Shown: positions 25,508-35,072, counted from the stretch's first letter. The stretch: 64,000 bases of DNA from Bacteriovoracaceae bacterium (GCA_947446575.1 CANFHC010000003.1:62001-126000); one strand, 5' to 3'. Notes: generated by a model not told the origin, from the letters alone. Made by a program: numbers and translations.

Positions 25508-25541
25508 AAAGACCGCCTGAAATAGGCGGTCTTTTTGTTTT
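25508..25541 (+). terminator. Rho-independent terminator of rpoZ
   Basis: AAAGACCGCC (25508-25517), loop TGAAATA, GGCGGTCTTT (25525-25534), then a T-rich tail. A 10-base perfect stem, 29 bases after the rpoZ stop. Confidence 0.92.
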
Positions 25542-25662
25542 AATCTTAAGATTCCTGCTAAAAATTATCCAAAACTAAACCCTAATTAATATTTTTCCGA
25601 AATGGTAGTTATCACTGCTGAATATGCTATCTGCGGGGAAAGTGTGTTCATTGCTAAGTAGT

Positions 25663-25693
25663 GAAAAAAAAGGCCAGAGGAGATCTGGCCTTT
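25663..25693 (-). terminator. Rho-independent terminator of lon
   Basis: Arms 25684-25693 and 25669-25678 (AAAGGCCAGA on the plus strand) form a 10-base stem with a 5-base loop. On the minus strand it is followed by a run of T (25671-25664). It lies 26 bases beyond the lon stop. The remaining gap 25542-25662 shows nothing recognised. Confidence 0.88.
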
Positions 25694-25718
25694 CTTATGT
25701 CTGAATTTAAAACGTCAT

Positions 25719-28205
25719 TTATTTTTTTAGAGCAATCTTCAATACTTCATCAAAATGCGAGACTGGATAAAACTTCATCCCCTTTCTATGTAGAACTGGA
25801 ACTTCTTTTAAATCTTTCTCATTTTGTTTAGGAAGAATAATATTTTTAATACCCGCTCTCTTAGCTGCCAATACTTTTTCTTTTATCCCACCAACTGGCA
25901 TTACTTTACCCGTTAAGCTCAACTCTCCAGTCATTGCGAGATCAGAGTTTACCGCTTTGTTAGTGGCAAGACTGTAAAGAGCAAGTGCCATCGTTATCCC
26001 AGCACTTGGACCGTCTTTTGGAGTCGCTCCAGCAGGTAAATGTAGATGAACTTCATGGCCTGCTAAATAGTCTTCCACTTCACGGTGAGGCTCATTCTCT
26101 TTTGGTTTTTTCGATTTAGGTATTTTCGCTTCGGCAGCGTCAATTTCATTTTGCAAAAGTTTTTTCACATAAGAGTAGGCAAGTGTTGCTGACTCATTCA
26201 TTACTCCACCAAGCTGACCTGTTAGCTTGAAGCCTTTTCCTTTTAGTGGAAGAGTTTCAATAAAAAGAATTTCTCCACCGTAAGCCGTCCAAGCAAGACC
26301 TGTAACGACACCTGGTTTATTTTTCTTTTCCGCAATTTCAGATTGAAAGCGTGGAGTTCCCAACATGCTTTCTAAATTTGTAGTTGTTGGAACAAACTTG
26401 GTTTTCTTTTTCGGGTGTGACACTTTTTCAAGGGCTGCACGTCTGCAAAGTTTAGCAATATGCTGCTCTAGCACACGCACTCCTGGCTCACGAGCATAAT
26501 CAGCAATAATTTTCTTGATAACATTTAAGCTCAAAGAAAAATCAGCTTTAATCAATCCGTGTTTTTTAAGCTGGCGAGGAATAATCCATTTCGTTGTGAT
26601 TGCTACTTTTTCTTCTAGTGTATAACCTGAGAGCTCAATAACTTCCATTCGATCCAATAGGGCCTCTGGAATATCATTGATGTAGTTGGCAGTCGCAATA
26701 AATAAAACTTTTGAAAGATCAAAAGGAATATCTAAGTAGTTATCGATAAAAGATGAGTTTTGTTCTGGATCTAAAACTTCTAGTAATGCAGAAGCTGGGT
26801 CACCTTGAAAACTTTTTCCAATTTTATCAATCTCGTCGAGCATGATAACTGGATTATTAACTTCAACTCTTTTTAGAGCTTGAATAATTTTTCCTGGCAT
26901 TGCTCCAACATAAGTTCTTCTGTGTCCTTTGATTTCGGCTTCATCTCTCATCCCACCAAGTGAGAAGCGATAAAAAGTTCTACCAAGAGCTGTTGCAATA
27001 CTTTTCCCAAGAGACGTTTTACCAACTCCTGGTGGCCCTGCTAGACAGAGAATTGTTCCGTCGTAACCAGGTTTTAATTTTCTAACTGCTAAGAATTCTA
27101 AAATTCTTTCTTTCGCTTTTTCTAAACCGTAATGATCTTTTTCTAAAATTTTTCTAGAGCTTGCAATATCAACATTATCATTACTAGATTTCTTCCATGG
27201 AAGTTCAATCAACCATGTTAAGTAAGTTCTAGCAACGTTATACTCTGGAGAACTATCAGGAATAAGTTCTAATCTTTCTAGTTCTTCTTTTGCTGTTTTT
27301 AAAACAGCTTCAGGCATTCCAACTTTCTCAATTTCTTCTTTTATGCGTTTTACATCACGAGTTTTCTCATCTTCTTCCATTCCTAATTCAGAACGAATAA
27401 CTTTTAATTGCTCACGAAGAAAATATTCTCTTTGGTATTTATTAACTTTATCATTAACTTCATCGGAAATTTTCTTTTGAATATCAGCGACATCTTTTTC
27501 ACGTTTTAAATAAACGAGAAGTTTTGCAAATCTTTTCTTCACAACAAGTGTTTCTAAAAAGTCTTGTGCTTCTGGAATATCAAGAGAAATAGCGAAGGCA
27601 ACTAAATCAGCAAGTGCTCCTGGCGAAGGTGAGTTCAACATCGCAAGCTTCATTTCCTCATTGAAATACGGATTGATTTCTGAGAGTTTTTTAACTTGGT
27701 TAATAACTGATCTTGTATATGCATCTAGCTCTTCATCAGTTTCAAGGATGTCTTCAAAAACTTCAATGCGTGTTTTTAAGATTGGAGACTCAGATAAAAT
27801 TTCTGAAGCTCTATATCTTTTCATCCCGTGAACAAGAACATTTACTGATCCATCAGGAAGTTTTAGTTTCTTAACAACTTTACAAAGTACTCCGACTTTA
27901 TAAATATCCCCAGATTTAATTTCTTTTTTATCGAAATCAATATCTTCTTCGGGGATCATATTCCCCTCGTCGTCTTTTAGTTCGTTCTTAACTAAGTTAA
28001 GAGCAACATAACCTGTTCTTAAAAGCGACTCATCCAACTCAGGAGTAAATTTTTCTTCACTCAAGATAATTGGAGCAATCATCCCTGGAAAAATCGGACT
28101 ATTCATAATCGGAATAATTACTACGATTTCAGGAAGCTTCGGCAAATCTTCTTTACCTGAAGTCGGTTTCATTTTTACTTGAAAATCATTTTCCATGTCT
28201 GACAT
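25719..28205 (-). CDS. lon: ATP-dependent protease Lon
   Basis: 828 residues: N-terminal substrate domain (LPEIVVIIPIMNSPIFPGM), AAA+ module with Walker A GPPGVGKTSLGK and Walker B VIMLDEIDKIG, then the proteolytic domain with catalytic Ser in TPKDGPSAGI (about residue 730) and the Lys of the GGIKEKVLAAKRAGI region. Lon degrades misfolded and short-lived regulatory proteins. A GGAG ribosome site seven bases before the ATG supports the start. It lies 20 bases after the AMIN-like gene stop, probably cotranscribed. Confidence 0.97.
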   Translation of the reverse strand: MSDMENDFQVKMKPTSGKEDLPKLPEIVVIIPIMNSPIFPGMIAPIILSEEKFTPELDESLLRTGYVALNLVKNELKDDEGNMIPEEDIDFDKKEIKSGDIYKVGVLCKVVKKLKLPDGSVNVLVHGMKRYRASEILSESPILKTRIEVFEDILETDEELDAYTRSVINQVKKLSEINPYFNEEMKLAMLNSPSPGALADLVAFAISLDIPEAQDFLETLVVKKRFAKLLVYLKREKDVADIQKKISDEVNDKVNKYQREYFLREQLKVIRSELGMEEDEKTRDVKRIKEEIEKVGMPEAVLKTAKEELERLELIPDSSPEYNVARTYLTWLIELPWKKSSNDNVDIASSRKILEKDHYGLEKAKERILEFLAVRKLKPGYDGTILCLAGPPGVGKTSLGKSIATALGRTFYRFSLGGMRDEAEIKGHRRTYVGAMPGKIIQALKRVEVNNPVIMLDEIDKIGKSFQGDPASALLEVLDPEQNSSFIDNYLDIPFDLSKVLFIATANYINDIPEALLDRMEVIELSGYTLEEKVAITTKWIIPRQLKKHGLIKADFSLSLNVIKKIIADYAREPGVRVLEQHIAKLCRRAALEKVSHPKKKTKFVPTTTNLESMLGTPRFQSEIAEKKNKPGVVTGLAWTAYGGEILFIETLPLKGKGFKLTGQLGGVMNESATLAYSYVKKLLQNEIDAAEAKIPKSKKPKENEPHREVEDYLAGHEVHLHLPAGATPKDGPSAGITMALALYSLATNKAVNSDLAMTGELSLTGKVMPVGGIKEKVLAAKRAGIKNIILPKQNEKDLKEVPVLHRKGMKFYPVSHFDEVLKIALKK

Positions 28206-28225
28206 GTATTTACTCCAAACTAAAT

Positions 28226-28708
28226 TTAATTTTTAAAATCTATAACCAAGCGGCCCGGATTTTCTAAAAAGAAAATATCAGCTGTAACCTTGGTCTTTAA
28301 CTTCATCTCCATTGAAACGTAATTGCTTTCAATCGGAAAAAAGCTAATTTTTTCTACAAATCGTGTAGTACTAATAGTCTGAAGATCTTTGGCAATAGTA
28401 GTATCGAAGAAATCGATAGATAACTTTTTATCAGGTGCTGAAATATGCCCATAAATTTTTGGGATTTGATTTGAATTGAAATCAATTACAATTCTCTCAA
28501 ACCCTTGTTTAGGATTATAAGATTGTCTGATGGATTTCAAAACAGACTCTTGCTTTACTCCACCATTATGAAAAATTCCTTTTTCAATATAGACGGAAGT
28601 TTTATTGCTACTTAATTTTCTTATTCTCTCTTTCAATAGGTCTTGCGCTGAAAGATTTGAAATAAAAATAATTTGCAGAAAAATAATAAAATAGGAATGG
28701 AATTTCAT
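28226..28708 (-). CDS. Secreted AMIN-like domain protein
   Basis: 160 residues from the ATG at 28708 (GAGG six bases upstream; an in-frame TTG at 28720 is rejected). A signal peptide ends near NLSAQ. The rest resembles an AMIN domain: VLKSIRQSYNPKQGFERIVIDFN, then KKLSIDFFDTTI and the end FFLENPGRLVIDFKN, the LxxPxRLVIDL closing strand. AMIN domains bind peptidoglycan and localise amidases and secretins. A similar domain is present at the start of PilQ in this window. The gene precedes lon by 20 bases. Confidence 0.7.
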   Translation of the reverse strand: MKFHSYFIIFLQIIFISNLSAQDLLKERIRKLSSNKTSVYIEKGIFHNGGVKQESVLKSIRQSYNPKQGFERIVIDFNSNQIPKIYGHISAPDKKLSIDFFDTTIAKDLQTISTTRFVEKISFFPIESNYVSMEMKLKTKVTADIFFLENPGRLVIDFKN

Positions 28709-28751
28709 CGCTTGCCTCAATTGATTAAACTCTTAAAAAGTATAAATCAGC

Positions 28752-30533
28752 TTAAGCCATCTTGCTATATCTACTTAAGGCATAAGAGACGATAAAACAG
28801 AAAAATAATCCCACCATGAACCCGCCTGGACCACCGGCCCCACCATTGTCCATGTCAACGGTCCCACATCCTAAAGCTTTTTTCCTGTCAGAAGATGATG
28901 GTGTTCCCTGGGCACTATAATTGGTCAAGGCGTAAGTGTTAATGGCATCTGGACATTGGGTGTTATCGGTTAAAGATTCACTCTTAGAAGAGACTTGCGT
29001 ATAAGATCCATCGTCATTTCTTTTGACGACAGTCGCAGTGGCCAAGTAAAATTTTAAGCTATCCTCGAAATGATCAAAGTCCGGGAATAGGTCAATTTTT
29101 GCATAAGGAATCCCCGCTGAAAAAGTCTGAACTGCCGTAATACCAAATTCAAAATCATTATCCGACGCTTGTGCTGGGTTAATTCGAATTGGTATATGAG
29201 CTACCGTATTCATATTTATCCAACCATCACCTTCATCAATATAACTTGCCGCCAATGTCGTTGTTCCACTCGCACGCTTCACGCTGGTTAGAGCGGGTTT
29301 ATAAATTGAATAAAATGGCTGATTCAAAATTTTAAGTTCGACAAAAAGTGAACTTGAAGATGAAATCGAACTCCAGTCGCTTACTGGTGATAAATCCAAA
29401 TGGAAATAATCATTAGGGCTTCCGTTAGTAAGTTCAGAAGATGAAAAAAATCCTACAAATGATCCACCAAGACCTGTAGTTGTGTATGAGCTTATATCAA
29501 AACTATTAGGGGTCACACCCTTGGATTGCAAATACTCTGGAGGAGAATCTAAATTACATCTAATTGTTATTTTTCCAACATCAAGAGTAGAGGAATTAAA
29601 ATTGATTGATTGAGGAAACCCTTCTGAACTAGATCCACATGACTGGAAAAAACTTCCTCGATATTTTCTTGATGACTCGCAAAAATCAGATCTCACGCTT
29701 GCATAATTTGTTGGAAGACCTATTTGTGTAATGGGACTGGTATAGATGATATATTGATCATTTTTTGGGAGGCCATTGATAGTAAATTTTCCATTTAATT
29801 CACTAATACTCGCCCCCATAACTTTTCCAGTTTTAATTGAAATTGCTTGAACGTGAGCCCCAAAGACAACTGCAAGATTTTTTCCCCCTACAATTGTTCC
29901 AGAAAGTATTCCCTTGGTACTATCTCCATTGGGGTAAATTGCATACAAGCCTGCTTTATCATCATCACCAAGGGAAGACTGCCCGAGCGAGAGTGCATAA
30001 AACATTGTTGAACCAGTCACTTGTCCATGTCCCAAGCCTAAAAAATGCCCAGCTTCGTGAGTGATAACATTACCGAGATAAAATTGATCACTCGGATTCG
30101 TTGAAAAAGTATAAGTGTCATTGATTAAAATATCAGCTTCAATAATCTCACCTGTCGCTTCTTTGAAACCAACCTCAGTTACACCAATGACTCCTGTCCC
30201 ATTAAATGCATTAGGATCTGTTGAAAAATAAAGCTCGTTTAAATCAACTTGGTTTTTGTTTGTTGTGACATTTTTTTGGATACTAACTTGCCCCAAGCCA
30301 TTCCACTTAGTAAGTGAAGCTGCTGCAATTGATTGAACAGTTGCCTCTGGCAATGTCTGTGAATTTTGAGAATTAACAAAAATATTCACAACTGGACTTG
30401 AGCTGGGCCAGTGCACTGGTATTCCAGATTTGGTTTGATTGAGAATATAAGCATTGGCCAGTTGGGCCCAACTGCAAATGAGGACAAAAAATAAATATTT
30501 TTTTGCCTTATTCACGTTTATGCTGATGCTCAC
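28752..30533 (-). CDS. Secreted matrixin-type zinc metalloprotease with C-terminal anchor
   Basis: 593 residues. Signal peptide to ANA/Y28. Residues 159-169 are HEAGHFLGLGH, the metzincin HExxHxxGxxH zinc site, followed by the Met-turn STMF (Met177). After the protease comes a carboxypeptidase-regulatory-like beta sandwich (about 207-270), then a long region unlike anything I know. The end has CGTVDMDNGGAGGPGGF, a hydrophobic segment and SRYSKMA, a tripartite Gly-rich C-terminal signal resembling GlyGly-CTERM or MYXO-CTERM tags. It would be an exported or surface-held protease, consistent with predatory life. The start overlaps the partner gene by 26 bases. Confidence 0.85.
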   Translation of the reverse strand: MSISINVNKAKKYLFFVLICSWAQLANAYILNQTKSGIPVHWPSSSPVVNIFVNSQNSQTLPEATVQSIAAASLTKWNGLGQVSIQKNVTTNKNQVDLNELYFSTDPNAFNGTGVIGVTEVGFKEATGEIIEADILINDTYTFSTNPSDQFYLGNVITHEAGHFLGLGHGQVTGSTMFYALSLGQSSLGDDDKAGLYAIYPNGDSTKGILSGTIVGGKNLAVVFGAHVQAISIKTGKVMGASISELNGKFTINGLPKNDQYIIYTSPITQIGLPTNYASVRSDFCESSRKYRGSFFQSCGSSSEGFPQSINFNSSTLDVGKITIRCNLDSPPEYLQSKGVTPNSFDISSYTTTGLGGSFVGFFSSSELTNGSPNDYFHLDLSPVSDWSSISSSSSLFVELKILNQPFYSIYKPALTSVKRASGTTTLAASYIDEGDGWINMNTVAHIPIRINPAQASDNDFEFGITAVQTFSAGIPYAKIDLFPDFDHFEDSLKFYLATATVVKRNDDGSYTQVSSKSESLTDNTQCPDAINTYALTNYSAQGTPSSSDRKKALGCGTVDMDNGGAGGPGGFMVGLFFCFIVSYALSRYSKMA

Positions 30534-31251
30534 TTTGAGAAAGTTTTTTAAATATCAATGCAAAGAAAAACCCTACCATAAACAATGATGTCCAAAAAAA
30601 ATACGGCACGCCAAAGCTAGGTACCATTTCTTGGGCCGGTTCTCTTTTTTCAATACCAGCACTGATTGGCGCTGGTGGGACTCTTGCAAATTCTTGCTCA
30701 GCCTCTTTAACGTTTTCCATCTTGGGAAAATTTAGGGGCACGTATGACGTCTTCCATTTTGTCTTCATCAAATCGAGCATTTTATCTTTTGAAATTCTTC
30801 CTATTTTAGGATCCATTGGAAAGACCTCTGATACATAATAAGTTTTTCCTTCAAACTCTTGAATCTTAAATTTCCCAAGAGAGAAATTGCTAAGATATAT
30901 TTTATTTTCTATTTTCTTTAAAAGTAGAAATGATTTTTCTTCCATTGCAAACTGTGGTGCGCCATCAATCATAGAAGTCATTCCGTTATAAGTACCACCC
31001 GGCATCGTTAGCTTTAATTTCTGATTTTCTAAATCATCGCTATCAACATTGTGCGACTCCAACACATCAAAACTGTACTCGGTCATAATTAAACCAGATT
31101 CATTTTTAAAAACTCGAGAGGATGTTAACTTTACTTCGGCTCCCGATGTCGCCTCTTCAACCTGTTTATCAAAAGGTAATGGAGCAAACATTGTTGCAAA
31201 TGAAACGTTAAACATTAGAAGTAAAAAGAGCAGCAGAAACTTCTTAAACAT
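30508..31251 (-). CDS. Exported membrane-anchored partner of the matrixin protease
   Basis: 247 residues with a signal peptide (FATMFAPL region) and one C-terminal membrane segment (residues ~212-236) followed by a basic tail. The mature domain has a conserved-looking KLTMPGGTYNGMTSMIDGAPQF segment and FLLLKK. I recall small proteins of this design, with the PGG and GxPxF phrases, next to matrixin genes in delta-proteobacteria, but I have not checked it. The function is unknown; a chaperone, inhibitor or membrane tether of the protease are possibilities. Confidence 0.6.
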   Translation of the reverse strand: MFKKFLLLFLLLMFNVSFATMFAPLPFDKQVEEATSGAEVKLTSSRVFKNESGLIMTEYSFDVLESHNVDSDDLENQKLKLTMPGGTYNGMTSMIDGAPQFAMEEKSFLLLKKIENKIYLSNFSLGKFKIQEFEGKTYYVSEVFPMDPKIGRISKDKMLDLMKTKWKTSYVPLNFPKMENVKEAEQEFARVPPAPISAGIEKREPAQEMVPSFGVPYFFWTSLFMVGFFFALIFKKLSQSEHQHKRE

Positions 31252-31325
31252 TATTATCCCCTATTAGATACTTCTTATTTTATCGGTTTTTCATTGGGGA
31301 AATTGATTTTAAAATGCCTAATTTA

Positions 31326-31344
31326 CTGTCTAAAAAATAGACAG
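31326..31344 (-). other. Hairpin/dyad upstream of the matrixin-partner gene
   Basis: CTGTCTA and TAGACAG flank five bases (31326-31344). It lies 26 bases past the end of the UvrA-like gene and 75 bases before the next start. No T-run follows on the minus strand, so it may be an operator or a weak terminator. The gap 31252-31369 holds nothing else I recognise. Confidence 0.3.
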
Positions 31345-31369
31345 ATCGGATACATCTAAACAATTGAAT

Positions 31370-33997
31370 TTAGAATTTAATTTGATTATTTGCGATTTTA
31401 TCAAAAAAAGGATTTTGGTCGATTACTACCAAGGTGTTTTGACTGCCAGCTAATTGGTGCAAAAGTTCAGCAAGAGGTGCAAATTCGTGGTGGGATAATC
31501 CACTCGTTAGGTTTTCAAAAATGATCAGTGTATTCTCTACTTTTTTGTCTAACAACGATAGCAATTGCAACCTTTGTCTCTCTCCTCCAGACAACGAAAT
31601 AAGAGTGCGATCAAGTGAGAGATAATCAAGTTTTAGTATTTTAAAATATTCCCAAATCCTTTTGCCTTTGGGTGTGAGTTTTATAAACGGAAGAACTTCA
31701 CTCAGCGGTTTACTAAATGCTTCATACACCGTTAAGTTTCCATCTGAAATATTGGCATAATAAGGCTTAAGTTTTCTTCCTTGGCAATCTTCACAAACAA
31801 AAACTACATCTTCCATAAAATGCATCTCAACTAATTTCACTCCTCTTCCTTCACAACTTGAACATTGTCCAAGTTCAGAATTAGATGAAAAATGCCCTTC
31901 TTTTAATCCTAATTTTTTTGAAACTTCTAAGCCACCAAAATACTTTCGTACAAATGCTCCAAGATCTGTATACGTTGCAACTGTAGATCTAGAACTAATT
32001 TTGTCCAAGCTGCTGTTTATTAAAATAACATCTTTGAAATCTTCAATCCCTTTAAGTTTTTTAAAAGTATAATCTTCAAAACTTAATCTGGTTCCATAAA
32101 CTTTTTTATGAACTTCATTGGCCAATATATTAACTAAAACTGACGTTTTCCCAGTACCTGATTCTCCATAAACCCAATTGATTGCGTTTTTTTGAACATT
32201 CAATTCTGATCGACGTATATTTCTAATTTGGGCACCAGTAATTTCTATAAAAGATTTTTTAATTTTCAAATCAGAGGAAAAATCAAATTTAGGAAAAACG
32301 AATTTTGGAGCTTTGTATTTTCCTTGCGAAAGGATTTGTCCTCCACGAGCTCCGGCAGCTGGCCCCATTTCGATAACTTCATCAGATTCTTTTTTTAAAT
32401 ATTCAGAGTGTTCAACCAATAAAATTGTATTGCCTTGATCTCTAAGCATTCGAAGATATTTAACCATTTTTTCTTGAGTATTTTGACTAAGTCCAAGACT
32501 TGGTTCATCCAAAACAAAAAGTGATTGAGATCCTTCGTAAGATAAATATTTTGAGAGTAATAATCGTTGATACTCACTCGAACTCATAGATCTTATTTTG
32601 CGAGTATTTTGTAAATGTCCCAACCCCAAATCAACAGCGACAGCATAAAGCCGCTCAAGTTTGTTAAAAGTATTATCCATTTTTTCATGTTGAATAACCT
32701 TTTTTAAATCATTTCTAATTTCATTTAATACATTTTGAGCATCTCTTATATTCAGCTTTAAAAATGATTTGTAGGAAATAATTTCTTGATTCATGACAAT
32801 CGTAAGACTTCCCGCTTTTTGTGAAACTCTCGTCCCTTCACAATCAGCACAAAGAATCTCTCTTTGCATGCTTCGAACATAAATCCTAATATTTTTTTTA
32901 TAGCGAAGTGATTTTAAATATTCAAAATAGGCATTAAATCCCTCGTATTTTCCATGCCCTTCATAGAGAAATGCCCACTTACTATCTGACAATTCGGCAA
33001 AAGGCTTATCAATATCAATTCCCACTTTTTTACATTCTCGTAAAAAAGCAGGGAACATATGCTCAAACCTTGAAAATAAAAGAAAATTTATCGCCCCTCC
33101 TTTTATAGATTTTGTAGGATCCTTAACAAGTTTTTCTCTATCAAAAACCAAAAGCATTCCATGTCCTTCACAATGAGGACAAGCTCCCAAAGCGTTCAGA
33201 GGAGATAGGCTTTCAATATGTGCAACTTTACCTTCGAGAGCGACTTTATCGCAATGAGGACATTGCAGTTCATAATGATTCTCTACTTCAAAATTTTTCT
33301 TTACGCCAAGTACACAAAAGCGCAACAAAACCCCAACGGGCAAATTGAATTCTTTCAATTTCTCATTTAGTAATTTTAAATTTTTTACTTTTACTCGAGC
33401 TAATTCGTACCAAGGATCATCTTCTTTAAAACTATTAACATTCAAATCCATTGAACGATTTGGATTCATTTCATCTGAGACATATTTTCTATAATCATCC
33501 TTAACTGCAAACACATGAACTACATCTTCAACGTTCAAATTTTTTATTGTTTGAATTTTTGAATATATAGCATTTAGCGATGAAACTTTTTCAAAAGGAA
33601 CATGGTGAGTGGGACATACAAAATGCCCCAACTCCATAAAAATTTTCTGTAACCGATCCTGGCCGCCTAAAACGTCGAGAGCGACAGGACGAGAATTGAT
33701 TACAGGATTATGCTGTGGCAATCCCCAGGCCGGCAGCACAGGATAAATCCTATCCACATCAACCGTATGTGGAATTTCCCAAAAAAACTTCATATCCGTT
33801 GGAAGTGAATTAATAAACCTTCTTTTTGATTCAGTTAACAATGTATGAAAGGCCAATGACGATTTTCCTGAACCAGATGGACCGGCCACACAGGTAATTT
33901 TATTGAGCAAAATATCGACATCAATATTTTTTAAATTATGAGTTCGCGCCCCACGGATTTGAATTGCCTTAATAGATGATTCTTTAATTTTAGACAT
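31370..33997 (-). CDS. UvrA paralogue with one degenerate ATP site
   Basis: 875 residues (canonical UvrA is about 940), from the ATG at 33997; an in-frame TTG at 34000 is not needed. It has the UvrA plan: two ABC ATPase halves with zinc-finger pairs (CPHC...CPHCEGHG and CSSCEGRG...CEDCQGRK). First half: Walker A GPSGSGKSS (39-47) and Walker B FVLDEPSLGL intact, but signature MSSSEYQR instead of LSGGEAQR. Second half: Walker A GESGTGKTS and signature LSGGERQRLQL intact, but Walker B IIFENLTSGL lacks the Asp-Glu. It may act in DNA damage, drug resistance or a regulatory role. It is unlikely to be the main UvrA of the cell. Confidence 0.85.
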   Translation of the reverse strand: MSKIKESSIKAIQIRGARTHNLKNIDVDILLNKITCVAGPSGSGKSSLAFHTLLTESKRRFINSLPTDMKFFWEIPHTVDVDRIYPVLPAWGLPQHNPVINSRPVALDVLGGQDRLQKIFMELGHFVCPTHHVPFEKVSSLNAIYSKIQTIKNLNVEDVVHVFAVKDDYRKYVSDEMNPNRSMDLNVNSFKEDDPWYELARVKVKNLKLLNEKLKEFNLPVGVLLRFCVLGVKKNFEVENHYELQCPHCDKVALEGKVAHIESLSPLNALGACPHCEGHGMLLVFDREKLVKDPTKSIKGGAINFLLFSRFEHMFPAFLRECKKVGIDIDKPFAELSDSKWAFLYEGHGKYEGFNAYFEYLKSLRYKKNIRIYVRSMQREILCADCEGTRVSQKAGSLTIVMNQEIISYKSFLKLNIRDAQNVLNEIRNDLKKVIQHEKMDNTFNKLERLYAVAVDLGLGHLQNTRKIRSMSSSEYQRLLLSKYLSYEGSQSLFVLDEPSLGLSQNTQEKMVKYLRMLRDQGNTILLVEHSEYLKKESDEVIEMGPAAGARGGQILSQGKYKAPKFVFPKFDFSSDLKIKKSFIEITGAQIRNIRRSELNVQKNAINWVYGESGTGKTSVLVNILANEVHKKVYGTRLSFEDYTFKKLKGIEDFKDVILINSSLDKISSRSTVATYTDLGAFVRKYFGGLEVSKKLGLKEGHFSSNSELGQCSSCEGRGVKLVEMHFMEDVVFVCEDCQGRKLKPYYANISDGNLTVYEAFSKPLSEVLPFIKLTPKGKRIWEYFKILKLDYLSLDRTLISLSGGERQRLQLLSLLDKKVENTLIIFENLTSGLSHHEFAPLAELLHQLAGSQNTLVVIDQNPFFDKIANNQIKF

Positions 33998-34054
33998 CAA
34001 ATGAATGTTAATTGATAAAGTTGAAACTGTCGCTTAGACAAAGAACTCTAGAAA

Positions 34055-34086
34055 TAAAAAAACCCGCATTTTCAGCGGGCTTTTTA
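34055..34086 (-). terminator. Terminator of rplM-rpsI
   Basis: On the minus strand GCCCGC, loop TGAAAAT, GCGGG and a run of seven T. Stem 34063-34067 with 34075-34079, lengthened by A/T pairs either side of one mismatch. It lies 25 bases beyond the rpsI stop. Confidence 0.85.
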
Positions 34087-34110
34087 TATAAGAAAAATAA
34101 ATCGAAAATA

Positions 34111-34515
34111 TTATCTTTTTGAGAACTGGTATCTTTTTCTTGCACCAGAACGACCAGCTTTCTTTCTTTCAACTTCTCTTGGATCTCTTGTTAAGAATCC
34201 AGCAGCTTTTAGCTCAGGACGAAGTCCTGGTTGAACTTTAAGAAGTGCTCTGGCGATTCCAAGTCTAATTGCTCCAGCTTGTCCAGAAATTCCACCACCG
34301 TTAACATTAATTACGAAATCAAATTTCTCAGTAAGTTTAGTTAGGTTTAGTGGTTGATTAACAACATAAAGGTTAGTTTCTTGTTTAAAGAAATTCTTTA
34401 AGTCTCTTTTGTTAACTGTGATCTTTCCAGATCCAGCAGCCATATAAATTCTAGCAACAGCAGATTTTCTTCTGCCAATTGCGTGAGCGTCGTATGTTTT
34501 ACCTTTTGCAGCCAT
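34111..34515 (-). CDS. rpsI: Ribosomal protein S9
   Basis: 134 residues. [14 protein letters not shown] near the N-terminus, [22 protein letters not shown] in the middle, and the basic end [18 protein letters not shown], whose C-terminal tail reaches the ribosomal P site. Follows rplM by 17 bases, the conserved L13-S9 operon. Complete. Confidence 0.98.
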   Translation of the reverse strand: MAAKGKTYDAHAIGRRKSAVARIYMAAGSGKITVNKRDLKNFFKQETNLYVVNQPLNLTKLTEKFDFVINVNGGGISGQAGAIRLGIARALLKVQPGLRPELKAAGFLTRDPREVERKKAGRSGARKRYQFSKR

Positions 34516-34532
34516 ATAATAGTCCTTTTAGA

Positions 34533-34973
34533 TTATTTTAATTTGTATTCAACTGGGTTTTGAGCAGCGTGATCGTGAGATGCGCCAGCAAAAACTTTAA
34601 GTTTTGTTAATTGTTTTCTTCCAAGAGTATTTTTTGGAAGCATTCCTTTTACGGCTTCAAGAACGATTAGTTCTGGATGTTTTTCTAGTTGCTCTTTAGC
34701 AGTTCTAGATTTAATTCCACCTGTGAAGTTAGTGTGCCAGAAGTATTCCTTAGCATTCCACTTATCACCTGTGAATTTAACTTTATCAGCATTGATAACT
34801 ACAACGTAGTCACCAGAGTCTGTGTTGTATGTGAATTTCGGGTTGATTTTCCCACGTAGAATGTCTGCGATTTGAGTCGCGAGTCTTCCTACTACTTGGT
34901 CTTGTGCATCGACCACGTACCATTTTTTGTCTGCTTCAGCTGGCTTTAGAACGAACGATTTCTGAGTATACAT
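34533..34973 (-). CDS. rplM: Ribosomal protein L13
   Basis: 146 residues with W-Y-V-V-D-A-x-x-x-V-V-G-R-L-A-T near the N-terminus and KGMLPKNTLGRKQLTKLKVF, the L13 signature. L13 is an early-assembly protein of the large subunit. The ATG follows AAGGGA, with a promoter about 100 bases upstream. First gene of the L13-S9 operon. Confidence 0.98.
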   Translation of the reverse strand: MYTQKSFVLKPAEADKKWYVVDAQDQVVGRLATQIADILRGKINPKFTYNTDSGDYVVVINADKVKFTGDKWNAKEYFWHTNFTGGIKSRTAKEQLEKHPELIVLEAVKGMLPKNTLGRKQLTKLKVFAGASHDHAAQNPVEYKLK

Positions 34974-35072
34974 ACGCTTTCCCTTAAAGTGATCCCTTCA
35001 AATAATTTTCGAATGTGAAAATCACGAAGTATTAATTCAAATATAAAATGCAGAAAAATGCAAGTGTTGTCC

